DNA of 40,236 nucleotides from Oscillospiraceae bacterium (lineage in GTDB: Bacteria > Bacillota > Clostridia > Oscillospirales > JAAYXM01), in contig JAFSEA010000084.1 in assembly GCA_017435965.1 (NCBI GenBank), positions 1 to 40,236 on the forward strand. Direction: 5' to 3'. Below, piece after piece: positions 15,956 through 24,818 of this stretch; the first letter of the stretch is position 1, and every line of letters begins with the position of its first letter. Below the pieces are notes generated by a model. That model searched no databases. It saw only the letters and a list, made by a program, of their open reading frames with translations, and had not been told where the DNA came from. A program made the translations under genes and the position numbers.

Positions 15956-16035
15956 AAATAAGTTTGTCTTATAATATCATACATCATATTCATTTTCAAT
16001 ATTTTTTCAAATTGCTTGTGTTGTTTTTTCGTTCG

Positions 16036-16047
16036 GTATGGTATAAT
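16036..16047 (+). promoter_or_regulatory. Extended -10 promoter of the secreted hydrolase
   Basis: TATGGTATAAT: an extended -10 with TATAAT at 16042-16047, about 33 bp before the start. A matching -35 is poor. The same TGGTATAAT element stands before the Ser/Thr kinase gene (21801) and, on the minus strand, before the small ORF at 30619. Confidence 0.6.
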
Positions 16048-16079
16048 TATTTCACAACATATTATCAGAGGATCAAACG

Positions 16080-17699
16080 ATGAAAAAATTTATTGCCGCT
16101 TCTGTATTTTTTACTTTATTATTTTCAATGTTGTTGCTTTCGGTCTCCCCTTCGCCCGATGCCCCCGTTCTCCCCGCTTCCGTTATCGCAAATACCTTTG
16201 AAAAAAGAACAGGGACTTTTCAATATATAAAGGGGTATTCCGACACCTATTTCTATGATGACAGATACTTTTGGGGCGATGCAACGCAGTATAACCCACA
16301 ACTCTCAACAATGTCATTCTGCCTTGCGCTCTCTGCCTTTTCTGTGGAGGAAGCTGATGGTGATACTGATTTTTCAAACAATTTTTTAAATGTCCGAAAT
16401 CTTCTTTGCGATGAGCTTGGATATACCGACTTTTCTGCAAACGATTCATACTCCCAAGAGCCCACTACCGATTCTATCGCCGTTGCTGCTGCACAAAAAA
16501 AGGTTTATGACGAACAAGGAATCCCTTGCACCATAATTGCGGTTGCTGTGCGTGGCGGAGGATACGGAAAAGAATGGACAAGCAACTTTACGCTCGGAGA
16601 ATCCGGTCAGGCACAAGGTTTTCGTGAAGCAAAAGAACAGGTACTTGAATTTTTGAAAAACTACATTTCAAACAACAATCAAATCAGAGGCAAAGTCAAA
16701 TTCTGGATAACCGGTTTCAGCCGCGGAGCTGCCACAAGTAACCTCGTCGCAGGTACCATGAATGACGATCCATATATTTTGGGTTCACACATAGAATTTT
16801 CAAAAAACGATATTTTTGCTTATTGCTTTGCTACCCCAAAAGGTGCGTTGAAGGAAGACATTTTGGCAAAAGATTCTTCACATTATTCAAACATCTGGAA
16901 TATACTTAACATAAATGACCCTGTTCCTCTTGTTGCAATGGAAGAACTCGGTTTTGCAAGATATGGAAATGACCGATATTTTCCCGACCCACTCGCCGAT
17001 TCAACGGACTTTTCTTCGAAGCAAAAACAGATGGAATCGTATTACGAAAAACTTTCAAGCTATTCCGAGGTCGGCGAATATCTTATCGATGATTTCCATA
17101 TGAAGGAAATTATCCCTCTTTCTTTCCTCCTTTCCCAATTCACCGACAAAGACATCAACGAAGTATCAGAAAACATTTTGTCGGACGATTTGAACAACAA
17201 TTGGACTCAAGGACGTTTTCTCCAAACTGCCATAACTGCAATCACAATAGAAAATGTAAAAACAAGGAGTAACTATGTTTCTGAATTTGAAGGCGGAATT
17301 CGAACATTGCTTGAAACCGTATATGGTTCTGCTTTCGCAGAATACTCCTCAAAAACAAAAGAATCTTGTTTTGATATCTTTCTCAAAAAGCTAAAAGAGC
17401 CTCTGAATATCCTAAAATTTCTAAATGGTATATTTAATCCCAAAAGCTCATTGTCCTCATTCATGACCTCGCTTTTGGCAGAAAGCTTCAGCGAGTGCGG
17501 TCAACCAATTCCCGATGAAAAAATCCCGGAGCTTGAGAAGTTTGCAAAAGCTGCAACTTCGCTTGTCTCAGAATTTGCAATAAAACATCCAAATCTAACA
17601 ATAACGCTAATTTCCAACATAAATCATATAGCCTCTGCACACAACCACGAGCTTTATTTCGCCTGGCTGAAAACCGAGGACAAAAACTATGCGCTTTGA
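16080..17699 (+). CDS. Secreted lipase-like alpha/beta hydrolase
   Basis: 539 residues; ATG at 16080 after AGAGGAT. A signal peptide (MKKFIAASVFFTLLFSMLLLSV) is followed by a domain with the nucleophile elbow ITGFSRGAATSNLVAG (GxSxG, Ser of GFSRG) at about residues 215-230. This resembles Mbeg1-like/lipase-class proteins common in Clostridia. The ensuing DIFAYCFATPKGA and YSNIWNILNINDPVPLVAMEELGFARYG match the region of the catalytic Asp, and HNHELYFAWL near the C terminus may give the His. The substrate is unknown; export suggests action on outside lipids or esters. It is alone, between two unrelated units. Confidence 0.8.
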   Translation: MKKFIAASVFFTLLFSMLLLSVSPSPDAPVLPASVIANTFEKRTGTFQYIKGYSDTYFYDDRYFWGDATQYNPQLSTMSFCLALSAFSVEEADGDTDFSNNFLNVRNLLCDELGYTDFSANDSYSQEPTTDSIAVAAAQKKVYDEQGIPCTIIAVAVRGGGYGKEWTSNFTLGESGQAQGFREAKEQVLEFLKNYISNNNQIRGKVKFWITGFSRGAATSNLVAGTMNDDPYILGSHIEFSKNDIFAYCFATPKGALKEDILAKDSSHYSNIWNILNINDPVPLVAMEELGFARYGNDRYFPDPLADSTDFSSKQKQMESYYEKLSSYSEVGEYLIDDFHMKEIIPLSFLLSQFTDKDINEVSENILSDDLNNNWTQGRFLQTAITAITIENVKTRSNYVSEFEGGIRTLLETVYGSAFAEYSSKTKESCFDIFLKKLKEPLNILKFLNGIFNPKSSLSSFMTSLLAESFSECGQPIPDEKIPELEKFAKAATSLVSEFAIKHPNLTITLISNINHIASAHNHELYFAWLKTEDKNYAL

Positions 17700-17703
17700 T
17701 TTC

Positions 17704-17732
17704 TTGACGTAACCCCGATTTTGTTTTATAAT
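17704..17732 (+). promoter_or_regulatory. Promoter of the metF/metH operon
   Basis: TTGACG (17704-17709), a 17-bp spacer and TATAAT (17727-17732). The leader of about 40 nt leaves no room for a SAM or cobalamin riboswitch. Confidence 0.75.
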
Positions 17733-17776
17733 ATTGTTACAATTTCCAATTTTTACAAACAAAAGGTTGATATGAA

Positions 17777-18655
17777 ATGAAAATCACAGAACTACTCACT
17801 GATAACAGACCTCTGCTCTCTTTTGAAGTCTTTCCGCCAAAAACAGAATCCGGTTTTGAAAGTGTGAAGACAGCCACAGAAGAAATCGCAAAACTTTGCC
17901 CCTCTTTTATGAGCGTAACCTATGGAGCAGGTGGCGGCACAAGCAAATATACCCTCGATATCGCAAAAAATATAAAAACACTTTACGGTGTGCCAACTCT
18001 TGCTCACCTCACTTGCGTTTCTTCCACAAAAGAGACTGTAAAACAAAAGATATCCGAAATAAAAGCGGCAGGAATCACAAATGTTATGGCTCTCCGTGGC
18101 GACATCCCCGAAAATCTTCTCAATGCCGACAGAAGCAAGTGGGACTATAAGCACGCAATCGATCTCATCTATGAGTTAAAGTCCACAGATTCCGACTTTT
18201 GCATAGGTGGTGCCTGTTATCCCGAGATACATCCGGAAAGCGAAAACCAAAAAGATGATATACGCTATCTCAAGGAAAAAGTAGATGCAGGCTGCGATTT
18301 TCTCACCACGCAGATGTTTTTTGACAACAACCTTCTCTATAATTTTCTTTATAAAATCCGCGAAGCCGGCATAACCGTCCCCATCGTCCCGGGCATTATG
18401 CCCATCACAAACGCAAATCAGGTAGAGAGAGCAATAAAACTTTCAGGTTCTTTTATGCCGCAGCGATTTAAAAGCCTTGTTGACAAATTCGGTTCAAACC
18501 CGGCCGCAATGAAGCAGGCAGGAATTGCCTATGCAACCGACCAGATTATTGACCTTTATGCCAATGGCATTACAAACGTCCACGTTTATTCAATGAACAA
18601 GCCCGATGTTGCCGAAAAGATACAGAGCAACTTATCAGACATACTTGGAAAATGA
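17777..18655 (+). CDS. metF: Methylenetetrahydrofolate reductase
   Basis: 292 residues, complete. It reduces 5,10-methylene- to 5-methyl-tetrahydrofolate with FAD. Family landmarks are LLSFEVFPPKTESGFESV (catalytic Glu of FEVFPPK), SVTYGAGGGTSKYTLDIA, HLTCV, NVMALRGDIPE, GGACYPEIHPES, DFLTTQMFFDN and VPIVPGIMPITN. It overlaps the MetH activation-domain gene by 4 bases (ATGA) and supplies the methyl donor for the methionine synthase two genes downstream. Confidence 0.96.
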   Translation: MKITELLTDNRPLLSFEVFPPKTESGFESVKTATEEIAKLCPSFMSVTYGAGGGTSKYTLDIAKNIKTLYGVPTLAHLTCVSSTKETVKQKISEIKAAGITNVMALRGDIPENLLNADRSKWDYKHAIDLIYELKSTDSDFCIGGACYPEIHPESENQKDDIRYLKEKVDAGCDFLTTQMFFDNNLLYNFLYKIREAGITVPIVPGIMPITNANQVERAIKLSGSFMPQRFKSLVDKFGSNPAAMKQAGIAYATDQIIDLYANGITNVHVYSMNKPDVAEKIQSNLSDILGK

Positions 18656-19248
18656 ACACAAAAGTACTTATAAGACAATACGATGAACCTCCCATACGTG
18701 AAAGCGAAATTCTCCGTTATGCAAGGTGCAATGAGGCATGCGAAGAAACGCTGGTGCTTCTCCGTTCATGTCTGGAGGAGGCAAGAAAAGTGCTCACCTA
18801 CAAGGTATGCTTTTCAGAACTCCCCGTAAACATAAACGACCACATCTGTGATTTTGGCTTTCTCTCCTTTAAGTCTGAAAGCCTTTCAAAGAATCTTTGT
18901 AATTGCACAAGCGTTATTTTGTTTTGTGCCACAATAGGTCTTGAGCTTGACAGACTCATCTCAAAATACTCAAGACTTTCCCCTGCCCGTGCCCTTCTTC
19001 TCCACGCAATCGGCACAGAGCGCATAGAAAGTTTGTGTGATGTCTTCTGCAAAGAGATATCAGCTGAGCAAAAACTCCTTTCCCGACCACGTTTCAGTCC
19101 GGGCTACGGAGATATTCCCCTTGAACTGCAAAAAGACATCCTTGCCTTTCTTCAAAGCCATTCAAATATAGCAGTATTTTTAAACGAAAGTATGCTTATG
19201 TCTCCGACAAAGTCCGTTACTGCCTTTATGGGACTTTATGAGAAATAA
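18652..19248 (+). CDS. Stand-alone MetH activation-domain protein
   Basis: 198 residues. It resembles the reactivation domain of cobalamin-dependent methionine synthase as a free protein, as in Thermotoga and many Clostridia. Seen features are the N-terminal IRESEILRYARCNEA, the central FCATIGLELDRLISKYSRLSPARALLLHAIGTERIESLCDVFC and the C-terminal SPGYGDIPLELQKDILAFLQ...LNESMLMSPTKSVTAFMGL, where RxSPGYGD and the MxPxKSV segment hold the SAM site in MetH. It presumably binds SAM and remethylates oxidised cobalamin on the neighbour MetH, which lacks this domain. It is coupled to metF by ATGA. Confidence 0.9.
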   Translation: MNTKVLIRQYDEPPIRESEILRYARCNEACEETLVLLRSCLEEARKVLTYKVCFSELPVNINDHICDFGFLSFKSESLSKNLCNCTSVILFCATIGLELDRLISKYSRLSPARALLLHAIGTERIESLCDVFCKEISAEQKLLSRPRFSPGYGDIPLELQKDILAFLQSHSNIAVFLNESMLMSPTKSVTAFMGLYEK

Positions 19249-19261
19249 GCAGAGGTATGAT

Positions 19262-21658
19262 ATGACATTTTCAGAATTTTTAAGAGATAATATCGTTATC
19301 CTGGACGGAGGAATGGGAACACTTCTCCAATCAAAGGGACTTAAACCCGGTGAACTTCCCGAACGTTGGAACATAACCCATCCCGATGTTATTTCCAACA
19401 TCCACAAAGCCTATTTCGATGCAGGCAGCAACGTTGTCTGCACAAATACCTTTGGAGCAAATGCCCTCAAGTTTTCAGATGCAGAGCTCGATGAAATAGT
19501 CAGTTCTGCCATAGATAACGCAAAAGCGGCACGGAGAGAGAGCACATCCCCAAAAGAAAAATTCATAGCATTGGATATCGGACCATCGGGAAAACTTTTA
19601 AAGCCTCTCGGTGACCTTGATTTTGAAGATGCGGTTGCTCTTTTTGCAAAAACGGTGAAGCTCGGCACTAAATACGGAGCTGACCTCATCATCATCGAAA
19701 CAATGAACGACAGCTACGAAACAAAAGCAGCACTTCTTGCCGCAAAGGAAAACAGTTCTCTTCCCGTAATTGTTTCAAACGCATATGGAAGCGATGGCAA
19801 GCTTATGACGGGAGCAACTCCTTCTGCAATGGTCACAATGCTTGAAGGGATGGGAGCAGATGCCATAGGTGCAAACTGTTCTCTCGGACCCATTCAGCTT
19901 CGTCCCGTAATGCTTGAGCTTTTGGAAAATGCATCTGTTCCCGTTATATTCAAGCCCAACGCCGGGCTTCCCAGACAAACTGAAAACGGTACTGCATTTG
20001 ATATCACTTCTGATGAATTTGCAAAAGAAGTTGCTTCTCTCATCAGAGAGGGCATAAGAGTTGCCGGAGGTTGTTGCGGAACAACTCCGGAATATATAGA
20101 AAAGCTTTCAACGGAGATTTCAGGTATTTCTCCGGTTCCTGTCACAGAAAAGAACATTTCCGTAGTTTCTTCCTATTCTCACGCTGTAAAATTCGGTGCA
20201 TCCCCCATTCTCATAGGTGAACGCATCAATCCCACGGGAAAGAAACGATTCAAACAGGCACTTCTTGAGAATGATATAAACTATATTCTCTCCGAGGGTG
20301 TGAGCCAACAGGAAAAAGGCGTTCACATTCTCGATGTGAATGTAGGTCTTCCGGATATCGACGAAACATCTATGCTTGTAAGCTCCGTCTGCGAGCTTCA
20401 GGCAATCATCAATCTCCCTTTACAGATTGATACTGCCGATACAATCGCCATGGAAGCCGCACTTCGCCGTTACAACGGCAAGGCTATGATAAATTCCGTC
20501 AATGGCAAAAAAGAGAGTATGGAAAAAGTATTTCCTCTCGTCAAAAAATACGGTGGTCTTGTGGTTGCACTCACCCTTGATGAAAACGGAATCCCCGAAA
20601 GCAGCGATGAGCGTTTTGCAATAGCCGAGAAGATTCTGGACACCGCAAAGCAATATGGAATCTCCAAAAAAGACATTATTTTCGACACTCTTGCAATGAC
20701 AATAAGTGCAGATAACAAAGCGGCACTCGCAACGCTCACTTCACTGAAACGCATAAAAGAAGAACTTGGTTGCAACACATCTTTAGGAGTTTCAAACGTC
20801 TCTTTCGGTCTTCCCAATCGCGATGCAATCAACGGTACATTCTTTGCACTTGCCCTTGAAAACAGACTTTCTGCGGCAATTATGAATCCTTATTCTTCCG
20901 ACATGATGAAGGTCTATTACACCTACAAAGCACTTAAAGGTCTCGACGAAAACTGTACCGAATACATAGAAACCGCAGATTCATTCGCATCTGTTCCACC
21001 AACAGTTTCAGCAGAAGTACCGAAGAAAGATACAGTAACCTCTGCCTCCGAGCTTCAACGAGCAATCATAAAAGGTTTTAAGGAGAAAGCAGGAGAGCTT
21101 ACCTGCGAACTTTTAAAAACCACAGCTCCGCTTGAAATCGTCAACCGTGAGATAATACCTTCCCTCAACATAGTCGGGAAGGGCTTTGAAGAAAAAAACG
21201 TATATCTGCCTCAACTTCTTATGAGTGCAGAAGCGGCAAAAAGTGCCTTTGACGCAATAAAGTCGCATATGCCTGTCGGCGAGAAAAATCCCGATGCAGT
21301 TACCTTTGTGCTGGCGACAGTCCACGGTGATGTCCACGACATCGGTAAAAACATCGTAAAGCTCCTCCTTGAAAACTATGGTTTTGACGTGGTTGACTTA
21401 GGAAAAGACGTTCCCCCGGAAGTTATCGCAACAAAAACAGCAGAGCTTCATGCTCCTTTTGTTGGTCTCAGTGCTCTTATGACCACAACAGTACCTGCTA
21501 TGGAAAATACCATAAAACTCCTGAAAAAATCCGCGCCGTGGTGCAAAGTAATCGTTGGCGGCGCTGTGCTCACACAGGAGTATGCCGACAAAATCGGTGC
21601 CGACAAATATGCAAAAGATGCAATGGATGCAGTTCGTTATATCAGCAATAACAAATAG
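19262..21658 (+). CDS. metH: Cobalamin-dependent methionine synthase lacking the activation domain
   Basis: 798 residues from the ATG at 19262, which has AGAGGT upstream; an in-frame ATG at 19238 lies inside the previous gene. Domains in order: homocysteine-binding barrel (about 1-290; zinc Cys in GANCS and GGCCGTTPEY), pterin-binding barrel (about 305-570; LIGERINPTGKKRFK, DVNVGLPDIDE), cobalamin cap (about 600-680) and B12-binding Rossmann domain (HGDVHDIGKNIVKLLLENYG, with the lower-axial His in DVHDIG). The C-terminal SAM activation domain of E. coli MetH (1227 residues) is absent and is coded by the preceding gene. It transfers the methyl group of methyl-THF to homocysteine. Confidence 0.95.
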   Translation: MTFSEFLRDNIVILDGGMGTLLQSKGLKPGELPERWNITHPDVISNIHKAYFDAGSNVVCTNTFGANALKFSDAELDEIVSSAIDNAKAARRESTSPKEKFIALDIGPSGKLLKPLGDLDFEDAVALFAKTVKLGTKYGADLIIIETMNDSYETKAALLAAKENSSLPVIVSNAYGSDGKLMTGATPSAMVTMLEGMGADAIGANCSLGPIQLRPVMLELLENASVPVIFKPNAGLPRQTENGTAFDITSDEFAKEVASLIREGIRVAGGCCGTTPEYIEKLSTEISGISPVPVTEKNISVVSSYSHAVKFGASPILIGERINPTGKKRFKQALLENDINYILSEGVSQQEKGVHILDVNVGLPDIDETSMLVSSVCELQAIINLPLQIDTADTIAMEAALRRYNGKAMINSVNGKKESMEKVFPLVKKYGGLVVALTLDENGIPESSDERFAIAEKILDTAKQYGISKKDIIFDTLAMTISADNKAALATLTSLKRIKEELGCNTSLGVSNVSFGLPNRDAINGTFFALALENRLSAAIMNPYSSDMMKVYYTYKALKGLDENCTEYIETADSFASVPPTVSAEVPKKDTVTSASELQRAIIKGFKEKAGELTCELLKTTAPLEIVNREIIPSLNIVGKGFEEKNVYLPQLLMSAEAAKSAFDAIKSHMPVGEKNPDAVTFVLATVHGDVHDIGKNIVKLLLENYGFDVVDLGKDVPPEVIATKTAELHAPFVGLSALMTTTVPAMENTIKLLKKSAPWCKVIVGGAVLTQEYADKIGADKYAKDAMDAVRYISNNK

Positions 21659-21671
21659 GACAAAACATCGA

Positions 21672-21705
21672 CAGCGTACTTTTCCGAATCGCGAAAAGCA
21701 CGCTG
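21672..21705 (+). terminator. Probable terminator after metH
   Basis: CAGCGT-A-CTTTTC and GAAAAG-C-ACGCTG form a 13-bp stem with one mismatch. The following bases TTCACATTTTGTT make only a weak T-run. Confidence 0.6.
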
Positions 21706-21800
21706 TTCACATTTTGTTAAAAAACGACAATTTTCATATATTAAAATTGTATAATATGTCAAGTTAAATTCTTTATGCATTATGCTATAATGATAAAATA

Positions 21801-21809
21801 TGGTATAAT
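21801..21809 (+). promoter_or_regulatory. Extended -10 promoter of the kinase/FHA-ABC operon
   Basis: TGGTATAAT with TATAAT at 21804-21809, no clear -35. A further inverted repeat (GACAATTTT ... AAAATTGT, about 21727-21748) lies upstream and ends near another TATAAT. Confidence 0.55.
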
Positions 21810-21829
21810 TATATGCAATCGGAGTGTTT

Positions 21830-23233
21830 GTGTTGAAAAGTGTAGAAGAAAGACTTAAAAGCTATGAACCTTTGTGGGAAAACTGGACATATACAGGCAA
21901 CTTTCTCGGTGAAGGTGCTATGTCCAGCGTATTTGAAATCCAATCCACATCAATGGGTCTTCGTGAACTTGCCGCCCTGAAAATAATAACCGTCAAAAAG
22001 AATTTTCGAGGCGAACTGAAAATCCCTGACAATGCCCTTAATGAAATCAAAATAATGCAAACTTTATCAGGTTTTCCAAACATTGTCAACTATCACGACA
22101 ATGCCCGCCGAGAAGTCTATGATGAAAACAATGACCTTTGCGCAATTGACATTCTCATCAAGATGGAAAAACTGAAGGCATTGAGCGAAGGCATCAAACT
22201 TTCCGAGGAGCAGGTTGTGTCTCTTGCAAAAGATATGTGCAATGCGCTTATTCATGCTTCACATCAGAATATTATCCACAGAGATATCAAACCCCAGAAC
22301 ATCTTCTGGGATAAGGACAATGATACATACAAGCTCGGAGATTTCGGAATTTCCAAAATCGTTTCCCGCTTTACATCTCATCACACAATGAATGTCGGAA
22401 CATTTGCATATGTTGCCCCCGAAGGAACAACCGCAGGCGGTGGCTCCTATGATATATCGTCTGATATCTATAGCCTTGGTCTTGTTCTTTATGTTTTCCT
22501 TAACAACGGATATCTTCCATTCACTAACACTCTCCCGATAAATGAAGCTGTTTCAAAACGCTTGTCAGGAGCACCTTTCCCGTCTCCTTCAAACGGAAGC
22601 AAAAATTTGAAAAGCCTCGTTATGAGGGCGTGCAGCTTCGATAAAGTAAAACGTTTCAAAACTCCGGAAGAAATGTTGGAGGCATTGGAAAACCTCTCCA
22701 CAGGTGGCAAAAAACTCGTTGTTGATCCTTTTGCAACAGTTGATGCCTCCGAATGTCTCAACGGAGATGCCACCATTGATTATTCTGAGAAACCCGACAA
22801 TCCGATAATCAAAAGAGCAGCGACAAAAGCACCTGAAAGTGTCTCTGCTCCGAAAAGCACATCCACAACGGGTGGCGGACTCAGGATAAATATGAAAACT
22901 CCAACAAAAGCACCCGAAAGTGTCTCTACTCCAAAAAGCACATCCTCAACGGGTGGCGGACTCAGAATAAATATGAAAACTCCGACAAACTCATCCGAAG
23001 ATATCCCCACGCCGAAAGGTGTCTCCACAACAGGCGGCGGACTCAGAATAAATATGAAAAGCACAACAAAACCATCTGAAAATTTGGATTTGGATACCGC
23101 ACCAAAGGATAATTTACTGAAAGAGCCACCTTCTGAAATTCCTCTCACAAACGCAACCAAGTCATCCCCACCGAAACCTGATGAGAAAAAGAAAACAGAG
23201 AAGTCCTTTTTCTCAACTCCCGGTTCATTATAA
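21830..23233 (+). CDS. Ser/Thr protein kinase with three 27-residue tail repeats
   Basis: About 467 residues. All candidate starts are non-ATG: GTG 21824 lies within the GGAG site, so GTG 21830 or TTG 21833 is more likely. The kinase domain (about 18-285) is complete: glycine loop FLGEGAMSSVFEI, Lys of AALKIITV, HRDIKPQNIFW, DFGIS and an APE-like APEGTTAGGGSYDISSDIYSLG. No membrane helix follows, so it is soluble, unlike PknB/PrkC. Residues 334-414 are three consecutive 27-residue repeats rich in Ser, Thr and Pro, each with STGGGLRINMK or a variant. The next two genes code an FHA-ABC ATPase and its permease. Autophosphorylated Thr in the tail could be read by the FHA domain; this is inference. 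Confidence 0.92.
   Translation: MLKSVEERLKSYEPLWENWTYTGNFLGEGAMSSVFEIQSTSMGLRELAALKIITVKKNFRGELKIPDNALNEIKIMQTLSGFPNIVNYHDNARREVYDENNDLCAIDILIKMEKLKALSEGIKLSEEQVVSLAKDMCNALIHASHQNIIHRDIKPQNIFWDKDNDTYKLGDFGISKIVSRFTSHHTMNVGTFAYVAPEGTTAGGGSYDISSDIYSLGLVLYVFLNNGYLPFTNTLPINEAVSKRLSGAPFPSPSNGSKNLKSLVMRACSFDKVKRFKTPEEMLEALENLSTGGKKLVVDPFATVDASECLNGDATIDYSEKPDNPIIKRAATKAPESVSAPKSTSTTGGGLRINMKTPTKAPESVSTPKSTSSTGGGLRINMKTPTNSSEDIPTPKGVSTTGGGLRINMKSTTKPSENLDLDTAPKDNLLKEPPSEIPLTNATKSSPPKPDEKKKTEKSFFSTPGSL
22829..23071 (+). repeat. Three tandem 81-bp repeats inside the kinase gene
   Basis: Units at 22829-22909, 22910-22990 and 22991-23071. The core TGGGLRINMK is identical in all three; the first two units also share APESVS-x-PKSTS, the third reads SSEDIPTPKGVS. 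Each unit offers several Ser/Thr next to Pro or Lys. Confidence 0.95.
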
Positions 23234-23267
23234 AAATAACCACATTTAAACATATAAGGTGACATAT

Positions 23268-24818
23268 ATGACAACAAGAAAACCAATGCCCGCCTTCGGT
23301 GGCAGTCATCGTCCCGCCCCGGGATTCGGTACGACTCCTCCGAAAGCACAGCTTATCATTTTTACCAACGTAAAAGATAATCCTGTGATAGTTAATTTAA
23401 AAAGCAATATGACTATAGGTCGCGAAGTTCACGACTCACATCCCGACATTCCGATAAACTCGAAAATTGTTTCCAGAAAACATGGTTCTTTTTCAGTATC
23501 TTCCGGTGGATTCTTTTATGAAGATTCCGACAGTTTTAACGGAACTTTCGTAAACGGAACATTATACAAACATGATAGAAATCCCTGCACTTCACCGATA
23601 CAACTCAAGGATGGAGACATTCTGCGAATTGACTGTGCAGACAGCAAAACCTCACATCCCGAAGCTGTTACCATAGTTTTTTCATTAACCTATGATAAGC
23701 GTTCGAAATGGCGCAGAGAAAAACCAAAAACAGCAACTCTGCCAATTGGAATATCCAATAAAAATCTCGTTGCCTTTGATCAAAAAACATTTTCTGTTCA
23801 AAACGCCATTGCCAAGATAAATCCTTCAAGTTGCACGGTTGCTGCTTCCACAAAAAGAAACAATGTTTTTCATAACAACTGCCCAACGTCTGAATTTACA
23901 ATAAAAAACAAAGGTGTTTTCCGCATCGACAATAACTTTTTCTACTATGAAAGCGGAGAATTTCTCTATAACGTCTGCCTTGTAACTGAACCCGGCATGA
24001 ACGTAAGACTCGCTGAGACTCATGTTATGGACAAGATGCATAAAAAAGTTCTTTTGAAAGATGTTAATCTCAATATCGATAAAGGCGATTTTGCTTTGAT
24101 AATAGGCGGTAGTGGTGCCGGTAAATCTACCTTTATGAATTCCATTCTCGGAAAATATGACATTGTCGGAAAAATTACAATCGGCGGAAAAGAAGCCTCC
24201 GGAAATTCTGATCTCACTTCTGCCATTGCCTATGTTCCGCAAACACTCCCCATCCGTAAGGAAGAAAAACTCATAGACGTTGTCACAGACACTTGCATCC
24301 TCAGATGTAAAAAGAAAATGAATGCAAAACAACGCAAAAAGTTCATTATGGACACCCTCGAATCCCTCGGACTTGCAGGAAAGGCAAAAATGGAGATCAA
24401 AAAGCTTTCAGGTGGTGAGCAGCGCAGAGCTGCAATTGCAAATGAGGTCGTAACCGATTCAGATATTTTCTTCCTCGACGAGCCTGATTCCGGTCTTGAC
24501 CCCAAAAGCGGCATGGAGCTTATGACCAACCTCAAAGCACTCTCCGATAATGGAAAAATGGTTATGCTTATTTCCCATAACTATGCATCATACCCTAACC
24601 CCGAATCCATTTATACGAAAATAATTATTCTTGCAAAGAGCAATCGTGATGGCATCGGACGACTTGCTTTCTGCGGTACTGTCAAAGAGGCACTTGAATT
24701 CTTTGAAGTTGAATCTCTCAAGGACATAACAAAACTCATAAATCCCGTTTCCGAAAACGGCGAAGGTCGGGCTGATGAATTCGTTGATAAATTCAGGAGG
24801 ATGAACAGCTATGAATAG
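23268..24818 (+). CDS. FHA-domain ABC transporter ATPase
   Basis: 516 residues; ATG at 23268 after AAGGTGA (an in-frame GTG at 23259 is unlikely). An N-terminal FHA domain (about 30-130) keeps the phosphothreonine-binding residues: Arg52 in TIGRE, Ser69 and His72 in SRKHGSF, and Asn91 in SFNGTFVNG. A second, FHA-like stretch without these residues may lie at about 150-245. The ABC domain (about 255-490) has Walker A GGSGAGKST (280-288), signature LSGGEQRR (380), Walker B FFLDE (Asp404, Glu405) and the switch His in LISHN. The arrangement recalls mycobacterial Rv1747, an FHA-ABC exporter controlled by the kinase PknF. Here the permease is separate and overlaps by 8 bases. Confidence 0.93.
   Translation: MTTRKPMPAFGGSHRPAPGFGTTPPKAQLIIFTNVKDNPVIVNLKSNMTIGREVHDSHPDIPINSKIVSRKHGSFSVSSGGFFYEDSDSFNGTFVNGTLYKHDRNPCTSPIQLKDGDILRIDCADSKTSHPEAVTIVFSLTYDKRSKWRREKPKTATLPIGISNKNLVAFDQKTFSVQNAIAKINPSSCTVAASTKRNNVFHNNCPTSEFTIKNKGVFRIDNNFFYYESGEFLYNVCLVTEPGMNVRLAETHVMDKMHKKVLLKDVNLNIDKGDFALIIGGSGAGKSTFMNSILGKYDIVGKITIGGKEASGNSDLTSAIAYVPQTLPIRKEEKLIDVVTDTCILRCKKKMNAKQRKKFIMDTLESLGLAGKAKMEIKKLSGGEQRRAAIANEVVTDSDIFFLDEPDSGLDPKSGMELMTNLKALSDNGKMVMLISHNYASYPNPESIYTKIIILAKSNRDGIGRLAFCGTVKEALEFFEVESLKDITKLINPVSENGEGRADEFVDKFRRMNSYE

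Noticed and set aside
17733..17776. A SAM or cobalamin riboswitch before metF/metH
   Set aside because: Only about 40 nt lie between the -10 and the start codon and no conserved riboswitch stems are seen; the metA leader is just as short.
22780..23349. A 189-residue minus-strand frame opposite the kinase tail
   Set aside because: It is the reverse of the three 81-bp repeats and shows the same periodicity; no start site or domain supports it.
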